Shown here one piece after another: positions 22,488-33,095 of a stretch of DNA of 40,793 nt. Position 1 is the stretch's first letter, and each line of letters starts with the position of its first letter. The notes beneath the pieces were generated by a model. The model saw nothing but the letters and a program-made list of their open reading frames with translations, did not search any database and was not told the DNA's origin. This DNA is from Pleurotus djamor (lineage: Eukaryota > Basidiomycota > Agaricomycetes > Agaricales > Pleurotaceae), in contig JAPEVF010000040.1 of NCBI GenBank assembly GCA_029747585.1, positions 9,575-50,367 on the forward strand. The letters run 5' to 3'. The position numbers and the translations under genes are program-made.

Positions 22488-24277
22488 ATGGTCGTAAGTG
22501 AACGCGTTACGCATCCTTGTCTGCGAGTTGACTTATTGGCTTCAGAAAATATCCGTGCTTCAGCATGCCCCTAGCGAGCATCTTCCTATGCGGCCGGGCG
22601 ACCCAGCTCCTGTCTCTCGAAATCTAAATCCAAACATGCATCCATTCGCCCGAGCTCGAGAACGCACTCGCGCACTTAATGCAGCCAAGATGGACCGAAT
22701 ATTTGCGAAGCCTTTTGTAGACAGCTTAGAGGGTCACGTTGATGCTGTCGAAACGTTGGTGAAGAAACCTGGGTCACTGACGACGATCGCGAGTGGTAGT
22801 TGGGATGGAGGTGTGTACGTCTCTTGAACAGCGAATGCTATGTAAAGAGGAATCTAACCAGTTGATAATAGGCGTCATAGTGCATGATCTTGCACAGCGT
22901 TCCCAGAAACTGCGACTACCTCAAGCGCACAAGGGCAAAGTTTCTGGCCTTTGTTTCGCAGAAGATCGGTTGCTGAGCTGTGGTGTCGATCGCACCGTGA
23001 AGTTATGGTCGGTTGAGNGTGACTCAGATGTGCGCACTTCGTCATCTTTTCAATACACCTTTCACTGACGCAGGGCTAGAATCAATCACCCGTCACCGTA
23101 TTTCAAGGCAAATCTGCGTTCAAGTAAGCCCATAACATCTTTGCGTTGCCGAAAATACCGCTTATTTTTTCCANTTGGAATAGCTCCATAGATCACCACC
23201 ATTCTGATGGCCTGTTTGCTACGGCCTCCAGTCTCGTTCAAATCTGGGACGAAACCAAGTTCGTATGCCCAAATGCCCTCCCCTCCATAAATGTGTTGAC
23301 CTTCTCATTCTGTAGAAGNTCGCCCGTATCCAACCTCACCTTCCCTACGTCGACCGAAACTATATCAGCCATCAAATTTAACCTCAGTGAAACCTCAATT
23401 CTCGCCAGTGTGGGCTCAGATCGCACGTTCACTCTCTATGACATCCGCACCGGCAAGGCTGAGCGCAGAGTCGTCATGCAGGTCCGTCAACAGCTAAACA
23501 ACCTATCACAGCTACTTGATGATGNCATTTCCTCCTTCCTAGATGCGCTCAAATGCTCTATCTTGGTCCCCCACATTCCCTACCCTCCTTCTGCTTGCTT
23601 CCGAAGACCATAACCTATACACATTTGATATCCGACATCTTGCATCACCGTCACAGATATATAAGAGCCACGTCTCAGCTGTCATGTCATGCGATTGGGC
23701 ACCAACGGGCCAGGAATTTGTGAGCGGTGGATGGGATCGAACGGTCAGAATATGGCAAGAAGGTCGTGGTACAGCTCCTGAAGTATATCACACAAAACGC
23801 ATGCAGAGGTTTGCTCAGCCTTNATTCCTATCAACGTTTTCCGCTGAGCGAAACTCCTCTAGGGTATCATCGACAATATACTCAGCTGACGCTCGCTTTG
23901 TATTGTCCGGCTCTGATGACGGCAATGTTCGCATATGGAAGGCTAAAGCCTCTGAGAAGCTGGGTGTCATCACAGCACGCGAGCGTGCGGCCATCGAGTA
24001 TAGGGATAGTCTCAAGCAGCGATGGAAAATGGACAAGGAAGTCAACAAAGTTGCTCGGTAAGCATATGTCCCCCATTTCGTCGACGCTAGGATCTCATTG
24101 GTATCTCCCTGCAGAACTCGACACTTACCGAAACCTGTTTATTCTGCTGCTAAGCTCAAGAGGACCATGGTTGAAGCTGAGCGTGTTAAGGAGGAGAGAC
24201 GGAGAAAACATACGAGAGCTGGAGAGTCAAAACCAAAAGCCGAGAGAAAGAAGGTTGTTATTGCGGAACAAACATAG
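22488..24277 (+). CDS. SOF1: WD40 ribosome-biogenesis protein SOF1/DCAF13
   Basis: SOF1 is a small-subunit processome component needed for 18S rRNA processing; the animal orthologue DCAF13 is also a CUL4 adaptor. Exon 1 is only six bases (22488-22493, M-V), followed by a 52 nt intron. Then come NMHPFARARERTRALNAAK and RIFAKPFVDSLEGHVDAVE, strongly conserved in this family. WD repeats follow over several exons, with VDRTVKLWSVE, SDRTFTLYDIR, EDHNLYTFDIR, FVSGGWDRTVRIW and SGSDDGNVRIWKA. YHTKRMQ and ASEKLGVITARERAA are SOF1-specific. The last exon gives RHLPKPVYSA and a basic tail; stop TAG 24275-24277. An N at 23018 sits at the exon end before a GT donor; not counting it keeps frame. Other Ns fall mostly in introns. 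Confidence 0.93.
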
Positions 24278-24416
24278 GCTTGCATCCGTTCCTCCATCCT
24301 CTGTATCGTGCGCAACGAGTCTTGTAAAAGTACATTATTCCGGGCTGTATGGCCCCTGTCTCGTTCGTTCCCCGCTTGCCATTTGCTTCTTTGGCCCTTG
24401 TGACTCCTCCTTTCCT

Positions 24417-25283
24417 ACCACCACAGCACGAACGCTGCGACGCTCGTATCACACCGAATATCGCCCTTTTAAAGGTGTATTCCCCCCTGCGAGTGGCTGA
24501 TAGTCAGAGCATCCTCCCTTCACCTTGACTACAAAAGCCATATGACCTCTGGTTNTTGCCAGACTGATGGCGAATGGACAAGCTAAAGCCTGGATAGGGT
24601 GGTGTACTGTCATCGTGCCATATCTCATTTTGGGACTGTTTCATCGGTGATGATCGTGCATTCGCGCACCATACAGGACAAGGCCAACCATCGACCCACG
24701 ACGCCCCTTTTACCGTGGCCATGAAGGTTGTCTTTGACAGTCGAAATTANGNANNTCGTGCAAAATTGGCGCTATGAACCACATCCATAGCGACAAACCA
24801 TGCGCGATGATCNTTCCGCTATCAAAGACGTTACTTCTTCGGTACTTACGTTATCAGGAAACGTCGGTTGAGGTGGCCTTTCCCTCAGCCTCAGTGCGGC
24901 CCCCAAAGTCGCGCCGAACGCATGAGTCATACGAGGATGGGAATAGAAGGTGGAGGGGTGTGGGTCCCTTCTTGTCTTGGATTGAAGTCCTCCTCAGCTC
25001 CAGGGAGCCTTGACTTGGTTCTATGGGGAGGCTTCGTTCATTGATTTGCTGAGGTGGATGTGTCTTCCCTTCCCTCATCTTCATTGCGGGTGCTATACAA
25101 TCCATCATACGAAAAACGGCGCTTACAGCGGGTCCCATTCTCGGGAAGACATCGTGCGTTCACTACCCTTGAGTCCGTTTCGCAGCATACCTTTCTTGAT
25201 TGATTTCGTGTCATCTTGAACAACGTGCAGCCTGCATCAGGCTTGTCTTGTGCTGTGAAGATAATTTTTGGACCCATCCCCAC
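24417..25283 (-). repeat. Dispersed ~0.9 kb non-coding repeat, copy 3 (inverted)
   Basis: Reverse complement of the pattern in copies 1 and 2. Its start is at 25283 (GTGGGGATGGGTCCAAAAATT on the minus strand) and its end near 24417. Shared blocks include the CGATCATCACCGATGAAACAGT region (about 24637-24658) and the GTCGCAGCGTTCGTGCTGT region (about 24427-24445). It is a little shorter and more diverged than the other two. It lies between SOF1 and the F-box/zinc relic. Confidence 0.72.
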
Positions 25284-25680
25284 TCGCTGGGCGTATCACG
25301 ATTTGATGTATGTTGTGTACTTATTGTAGAAGCATGGAATGATTCCCTGATCAGTGTTCGTAAGTCGCGTCAATTTCGTCTGGTGAATGCTCAACAGTTC
25401 GGCACACTGGGCGATCCCGAGGAGTAAAGAATGAGAACACATTTACGTTGCGGAATTCCAGCTGTTCTCAAAATCGTAGATGCAGCGAAAATTCAAATAT
25501 GTTGACCCAAAGGCAGTTTCACTCCACCTTTGCGATGGGATGGGGCAAGTGTGTGGAGGGGAGGTGGAGAAACTCTCCGAAAGTGGGAATTTTGATAACG
25601 AACGAACTTTTGTTTGCCGTCTAGGATTTTGCGAATAGCTGTCAAAGGGCAATAAGTACTACTACTCCTAGCCCCTATAC
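25284..25680. other. Intergenic, nothing recognised
   Basis: About 400 bp upstream of the F-box/zinc relic, with only short frames and no CACGTG site. Confidence 0.35.
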
Positions 25681-26373
25681 ATGCACTCCAACAACGGGCT
25701 CGATTCTTTGACGATAAGCACGCTTCCTTCTCGCGTCATCGGTCCAAACGCGTCGGAACTGGTAAAACTCCGGACGCGACGAAGAGACATGCAACGCGTC
25801 TCAGAGGTAGGTAGACTGGGAACTCTGCCGAAAATGCCACTGGATAGAGTATACCTTTTGAGGTTGGCTTATCGACACTGACGCTGCTTCATCCCCCTCT
25901 GATATTCGTTGTCATAGATTCTGAAGCTACGGACTTGCTTCGTCTTGCTCGGACGACCAAGAATTTACACGCAGTCGTCATGCGGCCCTCGACTATCACG
26001 GTGTGGAAAGCGGTAAGAGGCAACGTCCCAGGTCTGCCGGATTGTTCTCCCTACTTGGACACGCGGCGGTGAAGACGAGCCAGAACTGGCTCGTTCCCTG
26101 CCCCGCGCTGAAGCGTTATTCTATGCATTATTAGATGCCAGGACAACGTGCGTGTGCACACATTGTAAGAACTCGGCTGACACGTAGAGCTTGTACGAAC
26201 ATATGGTCCGGTAAGTGGTTATTCTGTCTCATCAAGTAGTATCCTATTTGTGTTACGATGGTAGGCGTAAACGTGATGGAAGACTCCATATTGAACGAAC
26301 CGATTTTTCTGCTCATCCTAACGTTCCGTTGTCTTCACAATTACATATTACACTGCCTCGGCTTCAGACATAA
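25681..26373 (+). pseudogene. F-box/zinc family relic E with internal deletion
   Basis: Degraded member of the A-D family. The first exon from ATG 25681 ends in LGTLPKMPLDRVY (25829-25855), matching the LP-x-MPLD F-box start. After an intron-like gap, 25928-26069 encodes TDLLRLARTTKNL and TVWKAVRGNVPGLPD, then stops at TGA. All middle exons, including module 2, are missing. From about 26107 the coding resumes directly at the C-terminal end: a CTHC cysteine pair with 11 positions before the histidine, a stop codon inside this spacer, an intron with GT..AG, then HIERTDF like the last exon of A-D. The second histidine of the finger is replaced. Both gene ends are therefore present, but roughly 1.6 kb of interior is gone. 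It lies directly upstream of B in the same orientation. Confidence 0.72.
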
Positions 26374-26529
26374 TAAGTACCCGTGCTCAATGTTCAGCTA
26401 CAAAGCAAAGTGGGCTTGTAATGTGTGCATGGCTTGACCGTTTTTGACCCTGAGCGGACTCCCTAATACAACGATACCACCCCTGAACCGCGTATTTAAG
26501 GATTACCCTGAGCACGTCTTGGCGCTTCT

Positions 26530-29127
26530 CTGTCAACAACGCGTACTCTTCGTCCAAGGCGTAAGGGTGAGACTGTGAAAGCTTCCAGGTCAGACGAACC
26601 CGAAGACTGTGATGACGGATTCGACAACCTGGATGAGGAAGACGACTCGCAATATAAACCGAAGCCTTCCAAACGTCGCAGAACCTCCAATAAGGGCGAC
26701 AACGAAACCGGGAAAGCTACGCAGCGTCGTAAAGGAAAGCTCAGAAACCTCGTGCAAATGCCCCTCGACATCCTATTCGAGGTAAGTCAAACTCGTTCGT
26801 GACGAAGTCCAAGGCGGACTGGTATTGACTCATCTATGCCTGAAGATTTTTGGGTGTCTAGCTCCTCTAGATGTCCTTCGCTTGGCCCGTACCTCAAAAG
26901 ATTTGAGGTCGGTTCTCATGAAACGTTCGGCCATGTCTCTGTGGAAGACGTCTTTTACCAATGTCCCGGGTACGCCAACGGTTCCCGAAGGGATGTCAGA
27001 ACCGGCATGGGCGAACTTCTTGTTCACAAACCATTGCTTCGTGCGTATTCCTTCGCTATATACATCTTTTGACGACTTCTCATCGCTGTTTCGCTCGTTA
27101 TAGGTATGCCTTAGCCCTCGTCCTTCACATACCCTCGCGGCCCACTGCTTAAGATACTGCAAGCGTTGCATTGTGGATAAGTTCGCACCAAGCATTTCCG
27201 TACCTCATCATGACCTCTCAGTCGTATCATAGGGTTTATTTTGACCCCGGAAGCAGCAAAGAAATCCAAACCAAGCTTGAAGCCTGGTCTCTGACCGAAT
27301 TCGACGGTTATGACTTCATATATACCTACACACCAACCACCTCAGGTAATTTACCTTGCTCGTTGAATCTGACATCGACTTCCTTCCCTCCGCTTAGGTC
27401 GATCCAAGTGGACAGAAGCTTGGCTGCGAACAGACATCCAGGAATTCGAACAGGGCCTGGGTCGTGTTATAGGCAATGAACGTCAACACCAACGCTTTCT
27501 AGAGGACTGCGCCGCCTATCTTGAGATTCTTCAAGAGGTTTGTACCGAAAATATGTCTTTGACGAATATTTGCCTCATCTTACCGTTACAGCGTGTGGAA
27601 TCATATTACCTCTGGATGAAGAACAAAGCAATAGATCGCTCTGTCGAGTTCGATAGAATTTGCGAAGTACGCTATAACTCGTGAGTTCGCCTCGATGTCC
27701 CTTCTATTTCCCTGCAACCTCCACTTGTTGCTCAACGGCACTTTAGGGTCCTGCAAAGACTCTGTGATGCAGGTTCGTCGCAGCCTCTTGCCTTATTATG
27801 TGACTTAAAATTGGTTCTTATAGGCTGGAAATACGAATTAGACCGCTTGACAGTGTCCCAAAAACTTGTGTTGCGCTCCCTATGCCTTGATTCCAACTAC
27901 AAGAACCCCAAACCTCTGACTACACGAAGTGAGTACTCTAGCCTTCTCTGTGTCCGGATGTAGTCACTGATACTTGAGCAGCCTTCAACAAGATTGAACC
28001 CATTCTTGTTGAACAAATGGAGAGGTTCCGCGAAGAGCGTCTTGCAGAAGAAAGGTCAAAAGTTTTGGAAGTTCGTTACAACGCCTTCATACGCGCAGTC
28101 AAGAATCACACTACAGACCATCCTTCTGACTCTGTGCTGCCCTCAGCCACCGACTTATATTTCCTTCCTAGCTTTGGACCTCTTAACAAAGTTATTCAAG
28201 ACACGCCTAACGAAGAGGCACTACCTCCCAGCCTCTTCGACGATTTCCTCGCACAGATGCCTAACCATTGTGACGCTTGGGAGGCTGCATGCGCTGCCGA
28301 AGTCAAGAATCACATCCAACCATCGTCACCGTCCCAAGATCTCCCATATCTCGCGAGGATAGCATTTCAATGCGCCTCTTGCTCCTCCACGATCACCTTC
28401 CCTTCTATGCTTGGTCACCGCTGCTTTAAAAGAGAACCTGAATACTGTCGCTTCTCAAAGGGCCTTAAGCAGATCGGTAGATGGCCCGTCGTGGCTTTTG
28501 GTAAGCTGGATATGTTGATGCCTCGACCTGTTGGGAGCATAATCGAGGCGTGCGGGTTCGATCCCGACACCGCGACGCAAGCCGAACTTGATGCCGCAAA
28601 TGTCTGGATCGCAACAGGTCGCGGTAGCCAGACTGTTATGCATTGGAGAAAGGCATTGGGTACCGTGAGTCACTGGTTTCGTTATTCCCGTTTTGCAATA
28701 CTCAATATGATGTTGCTTTTTCATGTAGATTCGTCCTTCGCATGGATTCGTTGTGTCCCTTTCATGGTCCAAAGTCACTGATGTGGCGCTCATTGAAGCT
28801 TATGACCATGCCGAATTGGATTTCTATAGGAAGCAAGACAGTAGGTGTACAGTCATCTGCACCCATTGCTCCAATAGGATTCCCTCCTTCGATCTCGACG
28901 CCCATGTCAAAGGGTGAGTAGAGATCTGATCACCCTTTATGAAGCTGATGGAGTTCGCTGGTCAATCTAGTCATGTTCCAAAGAAGGCACTACAACGCTC
29001 CGACTTCGTGGTCCCGCCCGAAACCCCAGTCTTGGAGCTGTTCTCCATGGTCGTTGATCCGGAAACAGGATTAGAGAGGGTGCCCCCCGTCGCCTCAGAA
29101 CCTGGAGTAATCGTTGTTTTATATTGA
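26530..29127 (+). CDS. F-box protein with three C-x2-C-x11-H modules (member B)
   Basis: Best-resolved member of the family. First exons 26530-26781, 26846-27040 and 27104-27180; the fourth begins at 27233. At the position of the ATG in C and D the codon here is CTG (26530): L-S-T-T-R-T-L-R aligns with M-S-T-I-R-R-S-Q in D. No in-frame ATG lies between the upstream stop (26509) and the F-box. F-box: NLVQMPLDILFE + IFGCLAPLDVLRLARTSK. Module 1: C-F-V-C, x11, H-x4-C-K-R-C. Then VYFDPGSSKEIQ and a long helical part, a charged helix from 28017, module 2 (C-A-S-C, x11, H-R-C, 28371-28424), a TATQAELDAANVW block, and module 3 (C-T-H-C, x11, H-x3-H) split by the last intron. Ends QRSDFVVPP...VIVVLY, stop 29125-29127. 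Probable SCF adaptor; substrate unknown. Confidence 0.78.
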
Positions 29128-29378
29128 TATAATGCTGATTTTGTGGCTTGATAGACTACTGAGGTGCGGTATTGATTGGTTGCTCGATTATTCACGATTT
29201 ACATAGAATATTTAGAACTAGAGCATAGGTGATGGCTGGATGTTGATTCATCCTGCAATACGAAATTTTGTTCGGACGCATATGATTCACGGTAGTGGTA
29301 TTCTGACTATCTAAGTAGAGGTGGTGAATCCCAACAGACAAAAGCGATGTTGTGTCAAGAATATTGAAGGAAAGTTGC
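29128..29378. other. Convergent intergenic region
   Basis: 250 bp between the 3' ends of member B and the RRM gene. AT-rich; no gene seen. Confidence 0.35.
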
Positions 29379-30186
29379 CTAGTAACCACCGTAACCTCCA
29401 CCGCCTCCACCGCTGTTACCACCACCACCTGGGAAAAGTGCATGCGCCGTTGTCAAAATCGTTCCAAGACAGAATGTCAATAGATCCTACCTTGGCGGTA
29501 ACCGCCACCTCCTACAACGAGAATACAAGAATGAATAGTCTGAAAGAGAGTAGTATTAAAAGCGACTTACCGCGTGAGTATCCACCTCCACCGCCGTAAC
29601 CTCCTCCTTTGCGTAACGTTTCAGGTGACAAGTACGGATGAATGAGAAGACAAAGACATACCTCCCCTTCCTCCCCCGCCGCTTCCTTGAGCACGGGCAA
29701 GGCTTACTCGAACCCGTCGACCATCAAGCTCGGCTTCATTCATCCCATCCACAGCAGCGTTGGCGCTGTCCGGGCTTGCAAAGGTGACAAACCCAAATCC
29801 TTTGGATCGACCAGTCTCGCGATCATTGATGATGATAGCCTAGTGAACGAAAATCCGATTGTAGCCAAGGATAAGTGTCTGGATGATTAATCAACGATTT
29901 GTTTGAAGGGGGAAACGTACACTTGTTACATGGCCGAATTCTTCAAAAGCCTATGGTTGAGAAATCATAGGATGGTTTAAGCCTCGACAATGAGCTGTAG
30001 GAGAGATGCCTAGCCCATGGAGGTTAGTTTGTAACGAACTGCGCGTAAGCCATCCTCGCTGATGTTCCAACTTAGGTTTCTACAGGGATGGAGAGATGAG
30101 CATTGTGAAGTCTCTGTTCAACTCAGCTGTAGGCTAGCGTGAGATTAGGAGACTAACCCAACGTAAATTTTGCTGTCTTCGGACAT
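29379..30186 (-). CDS. Glycine-rich RRM RNA-binding protein
   Basis: Single RRM followed by a glycine-rich tail, like plant GRP7 or animal CIRBP/RBM3; such proteins bind RNA and often respond to cold or stress. The start MSEDSKIYVG at 30186 carries RNP2 (KIYVGNL), split by the first intron. Further short exons give NLSWNISEDGLRA and AFEEFGHVTS. The main exon (near 29860-29670) gives INDRETGRSKGFGFVTF with RNP1 (KGFGFVTF), then DGRRVRVSLARAQG. The tail is built from several tiny exons rich in Gly with Tyr and Arg: GYGGGGGYSRG, GGGYRQG, and GGGGNSGGGGGYGGY ending in TAG at 29379-29381. Product about 150 residues, the usual size. It is divergent from the first CFEM gene with 487 bp between starts. 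Confidence 0.88.
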
Positions 30187-30673
30187 GATTGTTGTTCGTC
30201 GATGAGCAAGTTCGCAGGATCGATGGAATCCGATTCTGTACTGTCTCCTATCTGCTTTCGAGCTCCGCCTTAAATTTACATCCAACGCGAAAACTTCCTG
30301 ACGTTGCTCTCCTTCAGTTCTTCCACGCTCCGGACGTCTCTCTGGCTTCGCTTNGGACACATGTTTTTCTGGAAGACAATTCATCTCACATCTTTGCTGT
30401 CGGTGTAGTCAAGGATTCTACTGACTCGACTATGTCTTGCTTTCTGACCTTGTGGTCCTCGTGTAGAGTCTCGGACTTGTGCTCTCGTCACGATTGATCG
30501 ATGCGGCATTGATGATCATTAACCTTGGATGGAACCAAGAAGTATCTCTGCCGATTTTGGTCTCCGCCTGATTTGAATATCCGCACGTATATAAAGCTGG
30601 TGGGCTCGTCGTTCTTCCCTCCCCGTCGCTCTTTCTTCCCCCACCATCCAAGTGCGCTCAGCTGTCCTCCACC
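30187..30673. promoter_or_regulatory. Divergent promoter region, RRM gene and CFEM1
   Basis: 487 bp between two starts. A TATA box for CFEM1 lies at 30589. A C/T-rich run (30610-30670) precedes the CFEM1 ATG. One N at about 30354. Confidence 0.45.
30589..30596 (+). promoter_or_regulatory. TATA box of CFEM1
   Basis: TATATAAA, 85 bp upstream of the ATG at 30674. Confidence 0.55.
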
Positions 30674-31320
30674 ATGTTCGCCTACTTGCTCGCTACCTTC
30701 GCCCTCGCTGCCGTCACGATTGTTCATGCGCAGACGCTTCCTGGTAAGCCCCGCTGCCGTTGCGAATGTGTGAACGCATACACTCAACTATTTTACTCAA
30801 AATGCTCTACTAGCCTGCGCGAAGGACTGCTTGAATAGCACAAGCTCATCGTGTTCTTCCACCGATATACTCTGTCTCTGCAACAACTCGACTTTGGTGG
30901 CAAATGTCGTTGACTGTGCTAGGTCCTCGTGTCAGGGAGCCGATTTCAATAGTGCAGCCTCGGGCGCAGTGGCGCTCTGCGCTGCCGTGGTACGCATATA
31001 TTCACTTTTTTTATGAAATATTGTACCCTCATGACAACTCTATTATAGGGTGTGACACTCTCTTCGCTCCCAACTGGAACTGCAAGTGCGAACGCGACAT
31101 CTATGACCGCTTCTTCCAGCTCTACCGGAAGCGCAACGACGTATGTCTTCCTCTATATGCGTACTGCTTGCCTCCAGATTACTCTCTCTTTACTGACCCT
31201 GCTCAATACTGTAGCTCGGCCATGTCCTCCCTTGAAACTTCCAACGGTGCCGCTGCCATGAACCCAATCCAAGCCATCGCGGGTGTTGCTCTCTTCGGAT
31301 TCGCTGCTCTCGCTCTCTGA
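30674..31320 (+). CDS. CFEM-domain secreted protein 1, probable GPI anchor
   Basis: CFEM proteins are fungal surface or secreted eight-cysteine proteins; characterised members capture heme or act in host interaction. Signal peptide MFAYLLATFALAAVTIVHA in exon 1 (30674-30744). Exon 2 begins at 30814 and encodes the full domain with eight cysteines from A-C-A-K-D-C to ALCAAV. An Asp lies three residues before the fourth cysteine (TDILC), the position that binds heme iron in Candida Csa2. A Ser/Thr-rich linker follows, then NPIQAIAGVALFGFAALAL at the end, a typical GPI signal. Four exons; stop 31318-31320. AATAAA at 31442. First of four tandem paralogues. Confidence 0.85.
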
Positions 31321-31441
31321 GTTTCGTTCCTGTGCTCTTCCACGTAGCTCTCTCCGGACATTCCCTTTCTCCGTGGACGATTTCTCGATCGCCTTTTGTA
31401 TCAACTAGATCAACAGCCAATGTCTCCATTCTGTACCGATA

Positions 31442-31447
31442 AATAAA
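31442..31447 (+). terminator. Possible polyadenylation signal of CFEM1
   Basis: AATAAA about 120 bp after the CFEM1 stop. Fungal poly(A) signals are loose, so this is suggestive only. Confidence 0.35.
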
Positions 31448-31706
31448 ACACTTGTTTTCCTCCAAGCTCAAGTTATGACCGGGTATACCACAACTTTGTC
31501 CACCTGAACCTCCCTGTTCCTCAGTAGTTCGAGAGGGAGTGTGATCCCCGCCGGGGGAGTTTAGCAACGTTAGCAAACCTCGACTATGCCGAACATTGTC
31601 ATTTGACAGATATGTCATCAAATTTTAATTCGATTTTAGCCCAGAAAGTTTTATCAAGCGAAGGTATGATTTCATTGAACATTATTCACACTCCATATCT
31701 CAATGG
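31448..31706. other. Intergenic between CFEM1 and CFEM2
   Basis: No gene seen after the CFEM1 poly(A) signal and before the CFEM2 TATA box. Confidence 0.35.
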
Positions 31707-31713
31707 TATAAAA
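31707..31713 (+). promoter_or_regulatory. TATA box of CFEM2
   Basis: TATAAAA, 82 bp upstream of the ATG at 31789. Confidence 0.55.
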
Positions 31714-31788
31714 TCAGCCCGTCACTTTCAAAGATAGGTACCAATACCCATCCCCCTTCCGCGACCGTCTCACTGTGATACTTCTGCT

Positions 31789-32479
31789 ATGTTCAGCACT
31801 TTCCTTGCGTTTCTCGCCCTCGCCGCTGACAATGGTGTATTCGCCGCCGTCACGTCTTCACAACAGGTGCCCGCTGGTAAGCTAGATTCAGTCGCTGTTG
31901 GGAAAATGTGAATGTGGATCCTGAAAGGTGGTGTCTCTAGTGCCAGATTGCGTAAACGCCTGCTTGGACAATTTCAAGGCCTCAATGTTGTGCTCCAAAG
32001 AGGATCGAGTGTGCCACTGCAACAATGGCGCTTTCAGGCAGATTGTTTCTAGCTGTGTGAAGACTACGTGCTCGCAACAAGATCTTGACACTATAGCCTC
32101 GATCGTGCGCACGACTTGTTCGCCTTTGGTATGCACATGTCCACTTTATGCTGTGTACGACCGTTCAATGACTATCTCCTCTTTTGCTAGCGTACGAGCA
32201 CTGTTTCGGTGCGCATTTATCCAATTCATATCACGTTAGACTCGGACTGAGAGTATTTCCCCCTTAGAGCACGGTCGCGTCTACAAGCACGATTGAGTCT
32301 TCATCAAGGTAGGTCTCTAATATTCGTCAATTACCTCGACTTTGCTGATCGAGCGTGTGGAACGTAGTTCGGCCACACCAACCAGCTCGTCGATGAATGC
32401 CGCTTCTAGCACTCTCGTCAATGGCGTCCCTGTGTATGCTGCAGTCGCGCTTGCTGGTGCACTAGTTCTCGGTCTTTGA
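31789..32479 (+). CDS. CFEM-domain secreted protein 2, probable GPI anchor
   Basis: Signal peptide MFSTFLAFLALAADNGVFAA in exon 1; intron 31877-31940. The domain exon starts at P-D-C-V-N-A-C and has eight cysteines ending TTCSPL. The Asp three residues before cysteine four is kept (EDRVC). A second intron follows the last cysteine directly. Two short exons then give a Ser/Thr-rich linker (STVASTSTIESSS, ATPTSSSMNAA) and the hydrophobic end VYAAVALAGALVLGL; stop 32477-32479. The end is closely similar to CFEM3, so these two are probably the most recent duplicates. Confidence 0.83.
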
Positions 32480-33011
32480 AGTTGTCGTCCGGGCGGCATC
32501 ACGGATACCTTGTGGATAGTCGATACCCTCATCCGCTCTCAGCTCCTTCTACGCTACATTAAAGCTTTCTTGTCCTTATGTCAAATTCTCAGCTCTCTGA
32601 TAGATTCTCGCGTAACCTCTGGACACGCTCTTTGACTTGGCCCCTGCTCGTCTCATTGAGGACACTTTGGTAATCCTCGAACAATTTACCGAACGCTTTT
32701 GTGTATAAACTTTAGTAGTCAGCGGTCTTTCTCTGAGTCTAAGGGCTTATATGGGGAGATGCTCTTTCCCGGACCGTCAATCTCGATTCTTCTGCCTCGA
32801 GAGTGCGACCCCTTTGGCTCCTATCCGTTGAGGAGATTAGGAACGCCAGGAGGCAAAGGTCTGCCATTCGACTTCGCCTCGACAGCGTAGACGTCGTGTG
32901 CCATTCGTCGCGAATTTAGACAGCTGTAACTCGATCTCGTAGGTGCCCCCAGGAGTCACGTCCATGAAATGTGGTTTCTTTGGATATAATTTGAACTCCG
33001 AGTCTGGCGGG
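32480..33011. other. Intergenic between CFEM2 and CFEM3
   Basis: About 530 bp with no recognisable coding sequence; short frames only, no repeat copy. Confidence 0.4.
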
Positions 33012-33018
33012 TACAAAA
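33012..33018 (+). promoter_or_regulatory. TATA-like element of CFEM3
   Basis: TACAAAA, 84 bp upstream of the ATG at 33096, at the same spacing as in CFEM1 and CFEM2. Confidence 0.4.
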
Positions 33019-33095
33019 GCAGCGGTTGCTCTCATCCATCTTCACCGACGCACCAATTTCTCTCGCCCTTCCTAGCTCATCAAAGCTCTCTCAAT

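Noticed and set aside
32943..33095. In-frame N-terminal extension of CFEM3
   Set aside because: The ATG at 33096 begins directly with a signal peptide at the same distance from the TATA element as in its paralogues.
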